The position numbers were made by a program, and so were the translations under genes. Positions 47,469 to 59,428 of a DNA stretch of 64,000 nucleotides are shown here, one piece after another (the stretch's first letter is position 1; every line of letters begins with the position of its first letter). The stretch is from Clavelina lepadiformis (Eukaryota > Chordata > Ascidiacea > Aplousobranchia > Clavelinidae), in contig NC_135245.1 of NCBI RefSeq assembly GCF_947623445.1, positions 15,507,501-15,571,500 of the forward strand, in the 5' to 3' direction. The notes beneath the pieces are model-generated. The model saw only the letters and a list, made by a program, of their open reading frames with translations, ran no database searches and was not told the origin of the DNA.

Positions 47469-47499
<31 letters not shown>

Positions 47500-49671
47500 T
47501 TCATCCTTTATACATGTTGGTGTTTAGGGGTCAAAAAATTTTGTTTCTTGTGCAACTATGGACCATACCTTATTGCAAGGCTGTATACAAGTATAAGCTG
47601 TTAATTTTACAACTCGACTAACTTACAAGTATACTTAGTTTAAAAAACTTTCGTCCTCGAGAACTTTATTGTAGTATATAGAACTTGCGGAATATTTTTT
47701 TAGTTCCTTTGTTATCATATCCCGCAGCCGATCAATACCATCATAACACTAACATTATTACACATATTAGTTATGATGAAAGAAGTAATAGTGTAAGAAA
47801 GCATTGCACAGATGACCAATCATACATTCAGCGACCTCAGCTTGAGCTTATCTTTTGATAAACCTATTTAAGAAAGATTAATATACAAAAATAAATCAAC
47901 TACAAAAAATGATAAACCAGTTTCAATTCAAGTCCCTAAAACAATCAAGTACACACGCGTACTGGAAAATTAGTTAAAGTACTCGATTACTTTCGGGTAC
48001 AACAAAATTGGTACTCGAATAGTACTTGAGTCGATTCCTTCAGTCGAGTAAAACAGCTCTGACTTAATGTCTCTTGAACAATCTTTGGACGATATTTCCT
48101 ATTCATATAAATTTGTGAGTGCTTTTTTGTATTGTTTTATTTGTCGGTGCTTGCGATAAACTTAAACATTGTTGAGTTTCTTCCAGATGGTCAAAACAAA
48201 AGCTATAAGAAGGTTTTAAATTGTTATTGTATGCATGCTGTACTTATTACAACTACGTTAGTTTTTTGTGCACTTTTGGCATGATATAATCTTATTCTAA
48301 AAAGACGTCGGATATTCCAGTCAGGCTAATAACATGCTGGTTTACAATAAGTTTTATCTAGCCGACGAAGAGTTAGTTTAAACACCTAACTTTGGGTAAT
48401 TCAACATAAAACACATATCCATTCTGATTCGAAGTCTTAAAGCGACGAGAACGTTATAATGGCAAGGGACGCATGGTACGAGAGTCAAACTGGCAAATCT
48501 TAAAGATAGGAATCTCATTGAATCGGAATCCGATTTTACTATTTTTCGATTTCTGAGAACAGTTTTATGTTCCAGAAAACACTGTTACGCTGGGTAACTT
48601 GCACACATAGGCTATTGTTTGTGTGAAACAAAACATGCATTAATATTAAATACTCGTTCATGAAGCAACATTGTAAAACAAGCGCTTTACGCAGTAATGG
48701 ATATGAACTTTGACGTGTCTTGTCAATTTTACTGATGCTGTAATTTTGCTTAATGTAAAATTAAGTTCTTATAGTTCCAGCAGCGTAGCTATCAAAACAA
48801 ACACTTCATCTCAACAGTTTTATAACGCAGAAGTCCATTTATTTGGGACTTAAATATTTCAGCTTAAAAAGTATTGTAGAATAGTAGGTTATTCTGTAAC
48901 GTGCGTTCTTATAAATATTACCAAAATTATCAACTTTCTCAACATGGACTGCTTTAGAATTAGATTTCTTTCCAATAACAGCATCTTTTTTGTTGTAGCC
49001 GTGAGATTTTTTACCAGTTCAATGCAAAACATTTGAAAGTTCGTTTCGTACAAGCAGATCTAAAAAATTTCCATTTCCAGACTCCTGCTGCACGTTTCTG
49101 CCCAGCTGTAAAGGGGGCTATGGCGCAAATATTAAAATGTAGCGCTACATTTACTGTCAAAAGATGTAATAAAGCTACCAAAAGTTATCTATAATAACAG
49201 GTATAATTTCCTAATGTGCAGATGCAGTATATTTGTTTCATTTAGGCTTTTAAACGGATTGTGGAGACCTGTGTGGTAATTTTAACTCTAACAACCAAAC
49301 TAACAAAAATGCCAATAAGACAAGCTACTTCACATCTTTTTAAGCAACTAATTATTACATGGGTGACTTCATTCAGTTTTAAAACAACTCATACACTCAC
49401 AAGAAAGCAATAGTCTAACCTTGCTGTCAGGAAAAGCCTTGTATATTTCCTCCCAGTAATAACATGGTGGGACATCGGCAACAGCATCAACATCTTCATA
49501 CATGGAGCGGAAATCTTCAGTGCTTGCGCCTTCATTGAACACCTTCATCCATTGATCACGGTGAACGTGATAATGTTCGAAATAGTCGTAAACTTTAAAG
49601 CCCAACTGGTTAAGAGCAGCGGACAATGAGGTTGTGCCAGTTTTTGGCAATCCAGCCACAATTATTTTCAT
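46131..49671 (-). CDS. Sulfotransferase-like protein (Sulfotransfer_4 type), copy A
   Basis: Four exons on the - strand: 49420-49671, 47023-47167, 46633-46754, 46131-46379, totalling 768 nt and 255 residues. Residues 7-15 (GLPKTGTTS) form the PAPS 5'-phosphosulfate-binding loop; exon 2 opens VILTLRDDEESWFRSYL, the region of the 3'-phosphate site; exon 4 has LLVFNVKQGWKPLCDFLGV and PFPHKN-like sequence typical of the family. Residues about 233-254 form a hydrophobic helix at the extreme C-terminus, suggesting a tail-anchored protein. Intron 2 uses a GC donor (GCAAGT), and only that choice makes the phases agree. Family members are predicted PAPS-dependent sulfotransferases; the acceptor is unknown. 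It is nearly identical to copy C. Confidence 0.87.
47247..48115. other. Extra ~870 bp in intron 1 of copy A
   Basis: Absent from the corresponding intron of copy C, where flanking sequence joins directly near 57550. It contains the ATTT microsatellite and no recognisable gene. It may be an insertion in A or a deletion in C. Confidence 0.5.
47467..47502. repeat. (ATTT)n microsatellite
   Basis: About nine tandem ATTT units in intron 1 of sulfotransferase copy A. Confidence 0.9.
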
Positions 49672-52210
49672 TTTTTGTTACCAACGGGCAACAACGATTA
49701 CCTGTAAAGAAGATAATGAAAGTCCAGCTGATACGTTTATATCCAAGTAGAACTATTATTTTTAATGCTCACATCTCTAAAGTATAGGCTTGAAACAAAT
49801 ACCGAGTGGGTACGTAGTGACGTAACAAGATTTTATTGTAATGGAACAGTAGTGAATATATTTATTCTATACACAGTATACAGCACATGTATAACGGCTC
49901 AAACGTTCCCTAAATCAAGCCAGGTTCTGTGCCACAATGAAGGTGAATCGCTACAACAACTAAACTTACAGCCAAAGTTTCGCATGCTTATATTCTTTTC
50001 ACAATAGCACAAAGGCGGAAGCTGATTAAAAATGAACTTCCTGGACAAATGACATAGTGCTTTATATGGCAAGGTGCAAACAAGCCTAGATGAAGCTTAA
50101 CAGATAAAACCGAAGATGTGAAATACGTAAGACGGTGAAATAAAAATGATAAAAAGGTAATACATCAAACAGTTTCGGTGGTGGACAGTAGCGGATTAAA
50201 GTGGAAGTTGATCGGGCTGCAGCCCTAGGCCCACCAGAATACGTACGCCAGCTTTATAAAAAATAAGCAAGTTTACCAAAAAGTCTGTACGTACGTGCTA
50301 GTTTGTTTGTCAAATCTGTACTTGAATGGCATGCTCTCAGTCACGTCCTGCATAGCAAAATGCAAAACTGCATATCGAAATGCAAGCTTAATCTTGCTTT
50401 TCCTGGTGTAATTACAGTGTATATGAAATATGTAACTGTGAGAAATTTTCGCATCCCTTAATCATAGTTTGGTGTTGAACGAGGTGAATGTTTTTTCCGA
50501 CATTATAGGACATATATAAGTTTTTCAATTGGGTTTCTATGGCTGGTAATACAACTAGTACAACTAAAACTTTTGAAAATGACTATTGCAATAAAATTCT
50601 AAGCGGCGTCTTGATATATCCAAGTGATTTTGCAAAAACTTTTTCCCAAAGAAGAATGCATAAGTAGCTGCTGAATTTTTTGATTCCTCATATGCTGTAG
50701 CGAACTTTGACTTGACTCACTTTTTCTATCATAGGTCTAGGTCTGCACCGGTTACACTAATCTAGTTGTAAAACATTTTCTTGCGTGTAAAGAAACCACA
50801 ATTTTGTGGCTATAGAGAAATTTCGTAACCAACATGAAGATGGCAGTAATTAAAAAGACTTTTGAAATATTATTATGATAAATTTTGTACTGTTGTTGGA
50901 ATGTCTGTAGTTTATTTATTACTGTCTGCTTACTTTTGTCATCATTGGACTAAAAACAATTTTTGCATGACTTAGTCGGCGATAATTCACTGACCGCTAC
51001 GAAGCGAACCGTCTTACCGTTATCGAGTTCTTGCGGCAGAGCGTGTGTTTCCTGATCGATTTGAGATTTTTGTTTTTACTTTGTGGTTTTCCTCTAAAAT
51101 TGTCATCGAAAATGGTACAAAGAAGATACTTAAGAATCGTTATTGCGCAAACCTAGCACATCGTGCACAACATTGCATAAGACCGGAAATTGTGCGTAGA
51201 CCTGCCTGTACTGTTACTCAGGTTACTTCATTTCAACTAAATGCTCACCAACTATACTTCTACTAGTTACTTGATGACCCTTGGTTTAGTAGTCAGCAGT
51301 TTGCTGGGTTAGGCAAACACTCCCAACCCAAAGCGAATTAAAAACAAAACACAAAGACTAAATAAAGAAAGTTTTTGTCGTGCTTGCATTGCCGCTTTAA
51401 CTTTAATATGGGATACACTGCTTAGTGTATACCATAACTATCTTTTTATATCGCAATCTGACTCTTAAGAAAAATTAGAAGAATTAAAATTAGGGAATCT
51501 TGTCTAGAAATGTTCTAAACTTCCGTTGAATGGGTTATATAATATTAAACACAGAGAATCTGATTAATTTCACAATGGTTTTCATTATTACTTCTGACAA
51601 ACATGAGAAATTATGACAATATCACTGTTCATAGAAAACGATCTTAAGAACCCAATTGCAGTCAAAACGCATCTCTCTACATTACAACATCACTTGAGGA
51701 GATTTTTCTCGGTGCTGTTACGATCTATCTCTTTTTCATTCAGTCATTTTAAAATTTTAGCATGCAACGGTCCATATATACATTGAAAGGAAAAACTAAA
51801 GAAACAGAAACGAGCTTGAGGCGCAATGCGCTTGTCAATAACAGGAAATGATTTGGACATTTAGACTCGAAGGTTTACATGTTAGGTGTTAGTTCTATTC
51901 TAACAAAAAGATTTTCTATAAAAGAAATAACTGTCAATCAACACGGTATATCGGTTATTACGGGGCCAATCGTGCAGATAAACATGTTTAGCAATTACGT
52001 TGCCAATGACATAGAGGTTATTTCGAATTCGGCGAGTTCACAATGCTATATAGATAACTTGTTTATAAAATATGTTGACAATTATGGGGTTATCTTAGTG
52101 CAATGAGTTGAAAAGTGCAAGATGGATAACATGTTTACAGAACAGGTTGTCAGTCAACTGTTCTTCGATTGGTTAACAATTATGTCATGAACTGAGAAGG
52201 GCTTAAGCCG
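49672..52210. other. Upstream region of copy A and intergenic DNA
   Basis: The first few hundred bases parallel the upstream regions of copies B and C (for example GTCCAGCTGATACGTTTATAT), so they are probably promoter. A block near 51285-51330 resembles C-upstream sequence near 60715-60760. No coding exon recognised in the rest. Confidence 0.5.
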
Positions 52211-52533
52211 CAGGGGTTCCCAACCTTTTTATGTTCTCGTACCACTTAGCCACCACGGATTGTCAACAGGTACCACTATTTTCAAAACAACTAATTTGAT
52301 CCAATATTAAATTATTTGCAAGATCTGGATGTAAAGTCAACGAAAGTAGCAAAATTACCAACAAAACATCACAGAGTCCATTAAACCACACAGCACAGAA
52401 CGCATCAGAACTATACTACTACTATACTACGCATACTACTATATATCGCATGCAACGGAGAGCTGCTCGCGTACCACCTGAAAAGCTCCCGCGCACCACT
52501 AGTGGTACGCGTACCACCGGTTGGGAACCCCTG
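52211..52533. mobile_element. hAT-like MITE (323 bp)
   Basis: Terminal inverted repeats CAGGGGTTCCCAACC and GGTTGGGAACCCCTG, with subterminal GTACCAC words. GCTTAAG occurs beside both ends (52201-52207 and 52534-52540), two bases away on the left, suggesting an 8-bp target duplication with a small later change. Confidence 0.78.
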
Positions 52534-53002
52534 GCTTAAGGCAACTATGACGTTATATAATAATAGCACATACATAATTATAACGTCACAACTCGGAAAA
52601 CAATGGAAACAGTGTCTTCCAGCTAAGTCAAGCGGTTAGTACTTAAAATTGAAGTAGCCTATATAACACAATGACAAATCATTTAAAACTACGGATATAT
52701 CAACTGATTTAACCAAAGGAGCTCTGGATTAATCAATCAATCATTTCAATCATTTTATTTTTATGAAAAACGCGGTGAGGACGAAAATCACATCAATTGC
52801 TACTAGCACGCGCCAACGAACGGGAAAAAGTGACAAAGCCGAAAAGGCTTAAAACATGCTCAAAAATATTTAAGGAAAGAATTGCTGTTAACAATTAGCA
52901 TAACCACGACATCCACAATTTAATTCTTTTTTTCCACATTTCAGAAGAAGAAGCCCTCTCTTATTCAAGCCGGTGATCAAAAGGTTCTACCAAGCAAACT
53001 AA
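52534..53002. other. Intergenic DNA before the inverted-repeat arm
   Basis: Nothing recognised. Confidence 0.4.
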
Positions 53003-54568
53003 AGCAGAATAAACGCTAAGGATTAGGTAGTGTATATATTTCAAGCAAAGCCAATACAACTGCTAAATTTTAACAACGCAACGATACTAAATAATGTGTC
53101 CACAAGCAATAAAACCCGATTCCTATAAAACGTTGTTTCAATGACCTAGGTGTATTTCACCGACATTTTGACACGCAATTCGTGTAAAGGATGCGCAATT
53201 GGGTCAAGATGAAGAATTATTATTTACGTGGGTCAGTACCCAAAGAGCATGTAATAATGGTCAGCAATCACTTTGTTATAGGCTACACAGCTCATTTGGC
53301 TCATGTAAAGGGCGTTGCAAACATGACAAACACTTTGCTTGTTTGCACTTAATGTTTACTTTGAGAAGCTCACGAGCATGTTTTGAACAAACTGTCATGT
53401 GCTTTAGGTGTCATTTGCAAAAGCAAAGCATTAGCCAATACACATACAGGCTATATACACTGGCCAATAATGAACAAAGCAAAAGTTTTCATATCGTTTT
53501 CTTTGTCGTAAACTGTGGAGTGCGAGAATAGTTGTGCTCACGTTTTCAGCACAATGAAAACCCATGCTCACGCGCAATTTACAAATCGGAAAAATGTGAC
53601 GAATCGGCTGAACATCCAGTCTATGTTGCAATATGCGGTGCCTAATCAGAACAAGATACTCAACAGAGCTTAAATCCGCAGAGCAGTGCAGAGTTTTAGT
53701 TTAAACGGCGCTTAATTAAAAAGGTGTTCTCAACTTTCCACCGCATCCGAATAACCGCTCCTCATATAAATATTTCAAGCATTGCACAACAGATATGAAG
53801 AATGAAATTGTTTCAATGATAAATGTTCTATTGCAATATGAGCGCTTAATTGGGTTCAGAGTTGTAAACGAGCCTTATATTGTTAACCCGGCCCGAGCAC
53901 GAAAATTTATTTGAAGCCCGAATTAGACCCGAAAGGCAAATTTACTGAATGAATGAAAGTCATCTTTTGATGCCATTCTTTGACTGCTATCCTTTTCTAA
54001 GTTGAGTTTTGCGCTCTCGTGGAGGTTTTTAGCAATCTGGCCGCATGCAAATTGGTGTAAAAAGTGAAATTACGACGCAAACATAGCAGATTGCGAGTAT
54101 AAATTCGACCCCAAATTTTTTTCAAACTTGAGGCCGAAACCAACTCAAAAGCCCGGCTTGCAACTCTGCTTGAGTTAGTTGTGCACTAAAATGAAATCCA
54201 GTGTCAAACAACTGTAGACCGGAATAAAACAATAAGACTGGAATAATAATTGCAAGATCAGAACAAACGTGTAATCTATGTCTAGGTCTGTGATTTGTAA
54301 TTCTGTGTATGAAGTGTCAACTGATTTTTAGGATTTGTTCACCTAGATTCTAGAAGAAGTAATTTTACACGTGACTACATGAATGTTATTTTTGTACTGT
54401 GACTTGAGTCAGTTGAGACAATTTATTGTTGCATGATTACGTATTCACTTGATATTTGTTTCAAACATACATGTTACAGCATCAAAAATAATATTTTTAT
54501 TTGCATATAAACGTATCAACTGGACTTTCATTAGCCTGTGTGCAGGCGATCGCCATTGGTAACAAAAA

Positions 54569-54820
54569 ATGAAAATGATTGTTGCTGGATTGCCAAAAAC
54601 TGGCACAACCTCATTGTCCGCTGCTCTTAACCAGTTGGGCTTTAAAGTTTACGACTTTTTCGAACATTATCACGTTCACCGTGATCAATGGATGAAGGTG
54701 TTCAATGAAGGAGCAAGCACTGAAGATTTCCGCTCCATGTATGAAGATGTTGATGCCGTTGCCGATGTCCAACCGTGCTATTACTGGGAGGAAATATACA
54801 AGGCTTTTCCTGATAGCAAG
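54569..54820 (+). pseudogene. Sulfotransferase copy B, exon 1 only
   Basis: Intact exon 1 (84 residues: GLPKTGTTS loop, EHYHVHRDQWMKVF, ending PDSK) followed by a normal GTTAGG donor. No exon 2-4 follows on the + strand; the next such exons (56446-57484) are on the other strand and belong to copy C. The inverted duplication ended inside intron 1, leaving promoter and first exon without the rest. Read through the donor, the frame stays open for 143 codons to a TGA near 55000. It may be transcribed but cannot make the full enzyme unless spliced elsewhere. Confidence 0.8.
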
Positions 54821-54865
54821 GTTAGGTTATTGGTGTCCTGTAATTGCAAGTTTAGTTTGGAAACA

Positions 54866-55035
54866 AAACAAGATCACCCAGACACCCATGTGTTAATTGG
54901 CTGCGTGCAAAAAATGAAGTTCCTCGTCCTAATTGGCGGGTTTTGTGATAATTTTTTTCCTGGGTTAAAAATACCAGTCAGATCTGTACAATATGTTTGA
55001 AAGCCTAAATGACACAAATATACCCTATCTTCACA
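54866..55035 (+). repeat. Intron 1 segment repeated at 55980-56155
   Basis: About 170 bp with landmarks AACAAGATCACCCAGACACC, AAGTTCCTCGTC and AAGCCTAAATGACACAAATA, present again in the same orientation at about 55980-56155. Confidence 0.8.
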
Positions 55036-55308
55036 TTAGGGAATTCACATTGACATCGTTTAGCAAGCAATTTAGCGCTGTCTTATAAAAACTGCCCCGT
55101 AGTACCCTTCACGTAGCGGGTCAGAAACCAGCAACGGGAGTCAGGGAATAAAATTCGTTTAAATAGGTATGTACGGAGCGAATTTTAAAACTTTTGCATT
55201 GAACTGGTACGAAATGTCATGGCTACAACAAAAAAGTGCATAGGTATTGGAAGGAAATCATCCAATGCACTATGCTTGCCTATTTTGGGAAAGTTGACAA
55301 TTTTCGTC

Positions 55309-55724
55309 CTATAGAGAATGTAGCCACGTTAATTTCGCTAAAACTTCCATACTTTGCAGTTCGGCTCCTGCTGACATAAGATTCATTAACGTGCAATCCA
55401 ATCTTTCTCATTTTTAAGTCGATTGATTATGGGCTTTGGGAGGTGTCATACTGAAGAGTGTGGCACCAATACGCGCACTCGGGCTTCGTCAACGTGCGCG
55501 CCAAATATTTTTTCTTTTCACGACGACTCAATATAAACAAAGATTGAAGAACTTGGTTCTTGAACGTTCATTTGCAATAGATAAACCTCAGCTAACACAG
55601 CGAAAACAAATATACAAAGCAGTATCCCTTTCAAATACATTTCGCTCTTTTGTTCGGCTCAACTACGGGAACAAAATTTCATGTAAAGTTTTAACAAATT
55701 TTCAGGAAACTGGTATTTGCAGAC
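55309..55724. other. Spacer DNA between duplicated blocks
   Basis: Contains part of a 111-codon + strand ORF (55436-55771) with no recognisable features; I do not call it a gene. Confidence 0.4.
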
Positions 55725-55967
55725 GAGCGCAAAATATGAAAATACTTATTTACGCTGTTCATAACATTTGAAAAAAGTTTAAAAATAAAAATTACGTTTC
55801 GCGATTATAACTTTGCAGTCTCTGTGGGAATTAAGTAAACAAAATTTCCAATTCAAATTCTTGAACTTCATCTTCTTCATATCATTCAAGCACTTTTCCT
55901 TTCAAGAAACAATGACATTAAATTTAAATTTTCTTACATACCAAAATCAATGCATCACCAAACAGCT
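55725..55967 (+). repeat. Second inverted repeat, left arm
   Basis: Closely matches the reverse complement of 63762-64000 at the right edge of the window (shared: ACTTTGCAGTCTCTGTGGGA, CATCTTCTTCATATCATTCA, AATGACATTAAATTTAAATT). Confidence 0.85.
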
Positions 55968-56445
55968 CGTGTGTTTTGGAAAACAAAACAAGATCACCCA
56001 GACACCTTCGTGTGGATTGGCTGCTTACAATTAGGCATGAAGTTCCTCGTCGTAATTGGCAGGTTTTTTGATAATTTATTTCCTGGGTTAAAGATACCAG
56101 TCAGATCTCTACAATCCGTTTGAAAGCCTAAATGACACAAATATACCCTATCTTTCCGAAAAAAGATCTTTCTTTCCTTTCCAAAAAAGCCGAATGCTTG
56201 GGGATTAATTTACCGAAATTTGTATTATTTCTTGCAAAATTGGCTAATTCGCTTTGCGTATCGTAGAATATACGACATTTTATGCCAATTTATGTTGTAT
56301 TGTTTTTTGTTTAATACCTTCAAGAATATTTTCCAGAATTTATTCATTTGAAATACAGTATATGGTGGTTGGTCAACCTATTGTTGCATTGCGCTTAATT
56401 TTATTCATCGGCCTCGCTCGGCTATAATCCGCCCCTGGATACTAG

Positions 56446-59428
56446 CTATGAAATCAAATCGAAAACGAAGTACATAACAAATGCAAAACTAATCACAAGA
56501 AGGGAAACAGTAATCATGGTCTGAGTTTTTATTGTCTTGAAAAGTGGATCATGGTCAATAAAATCTTGCACTTCAGAGCCTCCGACGTTCTTATGTGGGA
56601 ACGCATTTGTGGGGATTTCTACTCCGAGAAAATCGCACAAAGGTTTCCAGCCTTGTTTGACCTTGAACACCAGGAGTTTGTCACTTGGCACCGACTATAA
56701 TATATAAATTTATATTTTATGACAAAAAATTACTACGGTAATGACGTTACAAACTAAGTTACTGTAATATAGTAACAGAAAGGGTTGGTATAAATCAATC
56801 GATGCAATTTGAATAACCGTTTTAAAGATGTTACAGTATTAATTAATATACTTACAACCCGTAAACACAATCATTTTTTATAGAAATAACAGTAAAACAC
56901 TTAAGAATATCCGAAGAGTTAGTACTCTATAAAAAAACATTACAAACCGCAATCACGTGAGAATTATGACTTCTATATGAGATCTTGTAATTCAAGGAGT
57001 TCAATATTTTCGAGCGTCGCAAAATGCAATCCAGCCAACGCTGTTTATATTGTGCAAACACGGCGAAATCTAAAATGTGTATTACTTTCAAGTTTAGTAC
57101 ATTGTAAAATGTAACATCTACTTGGTCTATACTGTATGACACTTACGACATGCTCTATTGCTCTATATGCATTTGAAGTAAGAACTGAATTTTTTTGTGC
57201 TGTAATCTACATCCGAACAGTCAGGACCCTGAGGGAAATTTCTTGTTGCATTTTTGATCCGATATATATGTTATGGTCAAAGTTATATTAAGAAAGTTAG
57301 ATAACATTTTTATATTTATGAAAATAAAAATGCACTTGCCAGTGCAATCTGTGAAACTTCGAAAATCTCTCGCGGCTTGAGAAGTTAGCCTTAAAAACGA
57401 TACAATTGATGTCTCCCACTTGTCACTCTGTCGCAAATAACTTCGAAACCATGATTCTTCGTCGTCTCTGAGAGTCAAAATAACCTGCAACCAAAAATTA
57501 AAATAAAAAAACAACAAACTAGTTTTTAGTGAACAGGAAAATAATAGTGAAAACAGTGCTTTTTTGTATTGTGTTATTTGTCGGTGTTTGCTATAAACTC
57601 ACACATTGTTGAGTTTCTCTGAGATGGTGCAAAACAAAATCTAAGAAGGTATGCATTGTTATTGTTACATACATGCTACTTATTCCATTTGAGTTAATAT
57701 TTGTGTGTCAATTTTATGATTCTATTTTCAGGGACATGCAGTATGCAATCAAAAAGGTATTATGAAAAAAGTTTGAAAAAGGTATCAAAAAAAGGTATCA
57801 ATAAAAGGTATCAAAAAGGTTGAAAGGTATTGCGCAAAAATGCGAATTTTTGTGCTTATATCGATTATAGTCTTACAACGCCATAGCTAAGCATCTGTTT
57901 GTGCCCTCGTGGGCACTGGGCAAGATGAAGCACCTCAAATTGTGTTCGTGTTTACATGTAAACTCTCAGTCTGCAGTAAGCATATAAATTTTGTTAATAT
58001 AATGACACACGTTATTACAACGTTCTTCCAACCAAATCTTGTGAAACCTTTACAGTATTAACATATGGCCAAACAGGTTTAGTTTTCAATGAAAAAACGT
58101 TCGGATTTTTGATTTTTCATACAATTAACTTACGTCAGAGAATAAATGCGTTGTGCATGGAAAATATTTGCATAGTTTGAAAATTTAGCAACTGGCTGTT
58201 TATGAAGCAGTATTTCGGAATTACAAGCAAACATAATTTTTGCAGGGGCCTAAGTTTACCTTCTGTCCCGAGCCCTTATTGCGCTCTATACGGCCCCGAC
58301 TATGTGTCTTCGCGTAGGTATTCACTGAATCAACTATGACGACAGCCTGTGAGTCTTCACCTTGATTAAATAGGCTGCTGGTCTTGAGCCAACTAAGCCA
58401 GTATTCCTCTAATTGACACGAGAACATGCATTAATATTAAATACTCGTTCATGAAGCAACATTGAAAACAAGCACTTTACGCAGTAATGATTAGGAATAT
58501 TTGACACGTGTTGTCAACTTGGATGCTGGTTATTTTTCTTGAAATAAAACTTAGTTCGTGGTCCTTGCGTAGCTTTAAGCTACGTATTCGTATTTGAACA
58601 TATCATTTCATAGGCCTTGAATTTTTCAGCTTAAAAAGTATTGTAGAATTTTCAGTAAATCTTTAACGTAGCCTACATTTTCAATATGACGAAAATTGTC
58701 AACTTTCCCAAAATAGGCAAGCATACTGCAATGGATGATTTCCTTCCAATACCCATACATTTTTGTTGTAGCCATGACATTTCGTACCAGTTCAATGCAA
58801 AAGTTTTAAAATTCGTTCCGTACACACCGATTTAAACGAATTTTATTCTCTGACTCCTGTTGCTGGTTTCTGACCCGCTACGTGAAGGGTACTACGGGGC
58901 AGTTTTTATAAGACAGCGCTAAATTGGTTGCTAAACGATGTGAACGTGAATTCCCTAATGTGAAGATAGGGTATATTTAATGTGTCATTTAGGCTTTCAA
59001 ACGTATTGTACAGCTCTGACTGGTATTTTTACTCCAGGAAATAAATTATCACAAAACCCGCCAATTAGGACGAGGAACTTCATGTTTTGCACGCAGCCAA
59101 TCCATTCATGGATGTTTGGGTGATCTTGTTTTGTTTCCAAACTAAACTTGCAATTACAGGACACCAATAACCTAACCTTGCTATCAGGAAAAGCCTTGTA
59201 TATTTCCTCCCAGTAATAACATGGTGGGACATCGGCAACGGCATCAACATCTTCATACATGGAGCGGAAATCTTCATTGCTTGCTCCTTCATTGAACACC
59301 TTCATCCATTGATCACGGTGAACGTGATAATGTTCGAAAAAGTCGTAAACTTTAAAGCCCAACTGGTTAAGAGCAGTGGACAATGAGGTTGTGCCAGTTT
59401 TTGGTAATCCAGCCACAATTATTTTCAT
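56446..59428 (-). CDS. Sulfotransferase-like protein (Sulfotransfer_4 type), copy C
   Basis: Four exons on the - strand: 59177-59428, 57340-57484, 56948-57069, 56446-56694; the exon lengths (252, 145, 122, 249) are the same as in copy A, giving 255 residues. PAPS-loop GLPKTGTTS at residues 7-15, VILTLRDDEESWFRSYLRQS at the start of exon 2, YRSHNSHVIA at the end of exon 3, C-terminal hydrophobic helix (LLVISFAFVMYFVFDLI). Intron 2 again starts GCAAGT. Only a handful of residues differ from A (for example DFFEH for DYFEH), so the duplication is recent or homogenised. A candidate AATAAA lies on the - strand at 56400-56405. The acceptor substrate is unknown. Confidence 0.88.
57755..57830. repeat. 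AAGGTATCAAAA-type tandem repeat
   Basis: Several degenerate copies of AAAAAGGTATCAA in intron 1 of copy C. Confidence 0.75.

Larger units (their letters stand above)
53003..55308 (+). repeat. Left arm of a large inverted duplication
   Basis: Reads as the reverse complement of about 58685-61117 with scattered substitutions, for about 2.3 kb. It includes the upstream region, exon 1 and the start of intron 1 of the sulfotransferase gene. Relative to the right arm it lacks about 150 bp (near 53360, opposite 60605-60755). Confidence 0.88.

Noticed and set aside
58997..59428. 143-residue protein as the main product of copy C
   Set aside because: The second half is intron 1 read past a good donor; splicing to 57484 continues the family sequence (PDSK to VILTLRD).
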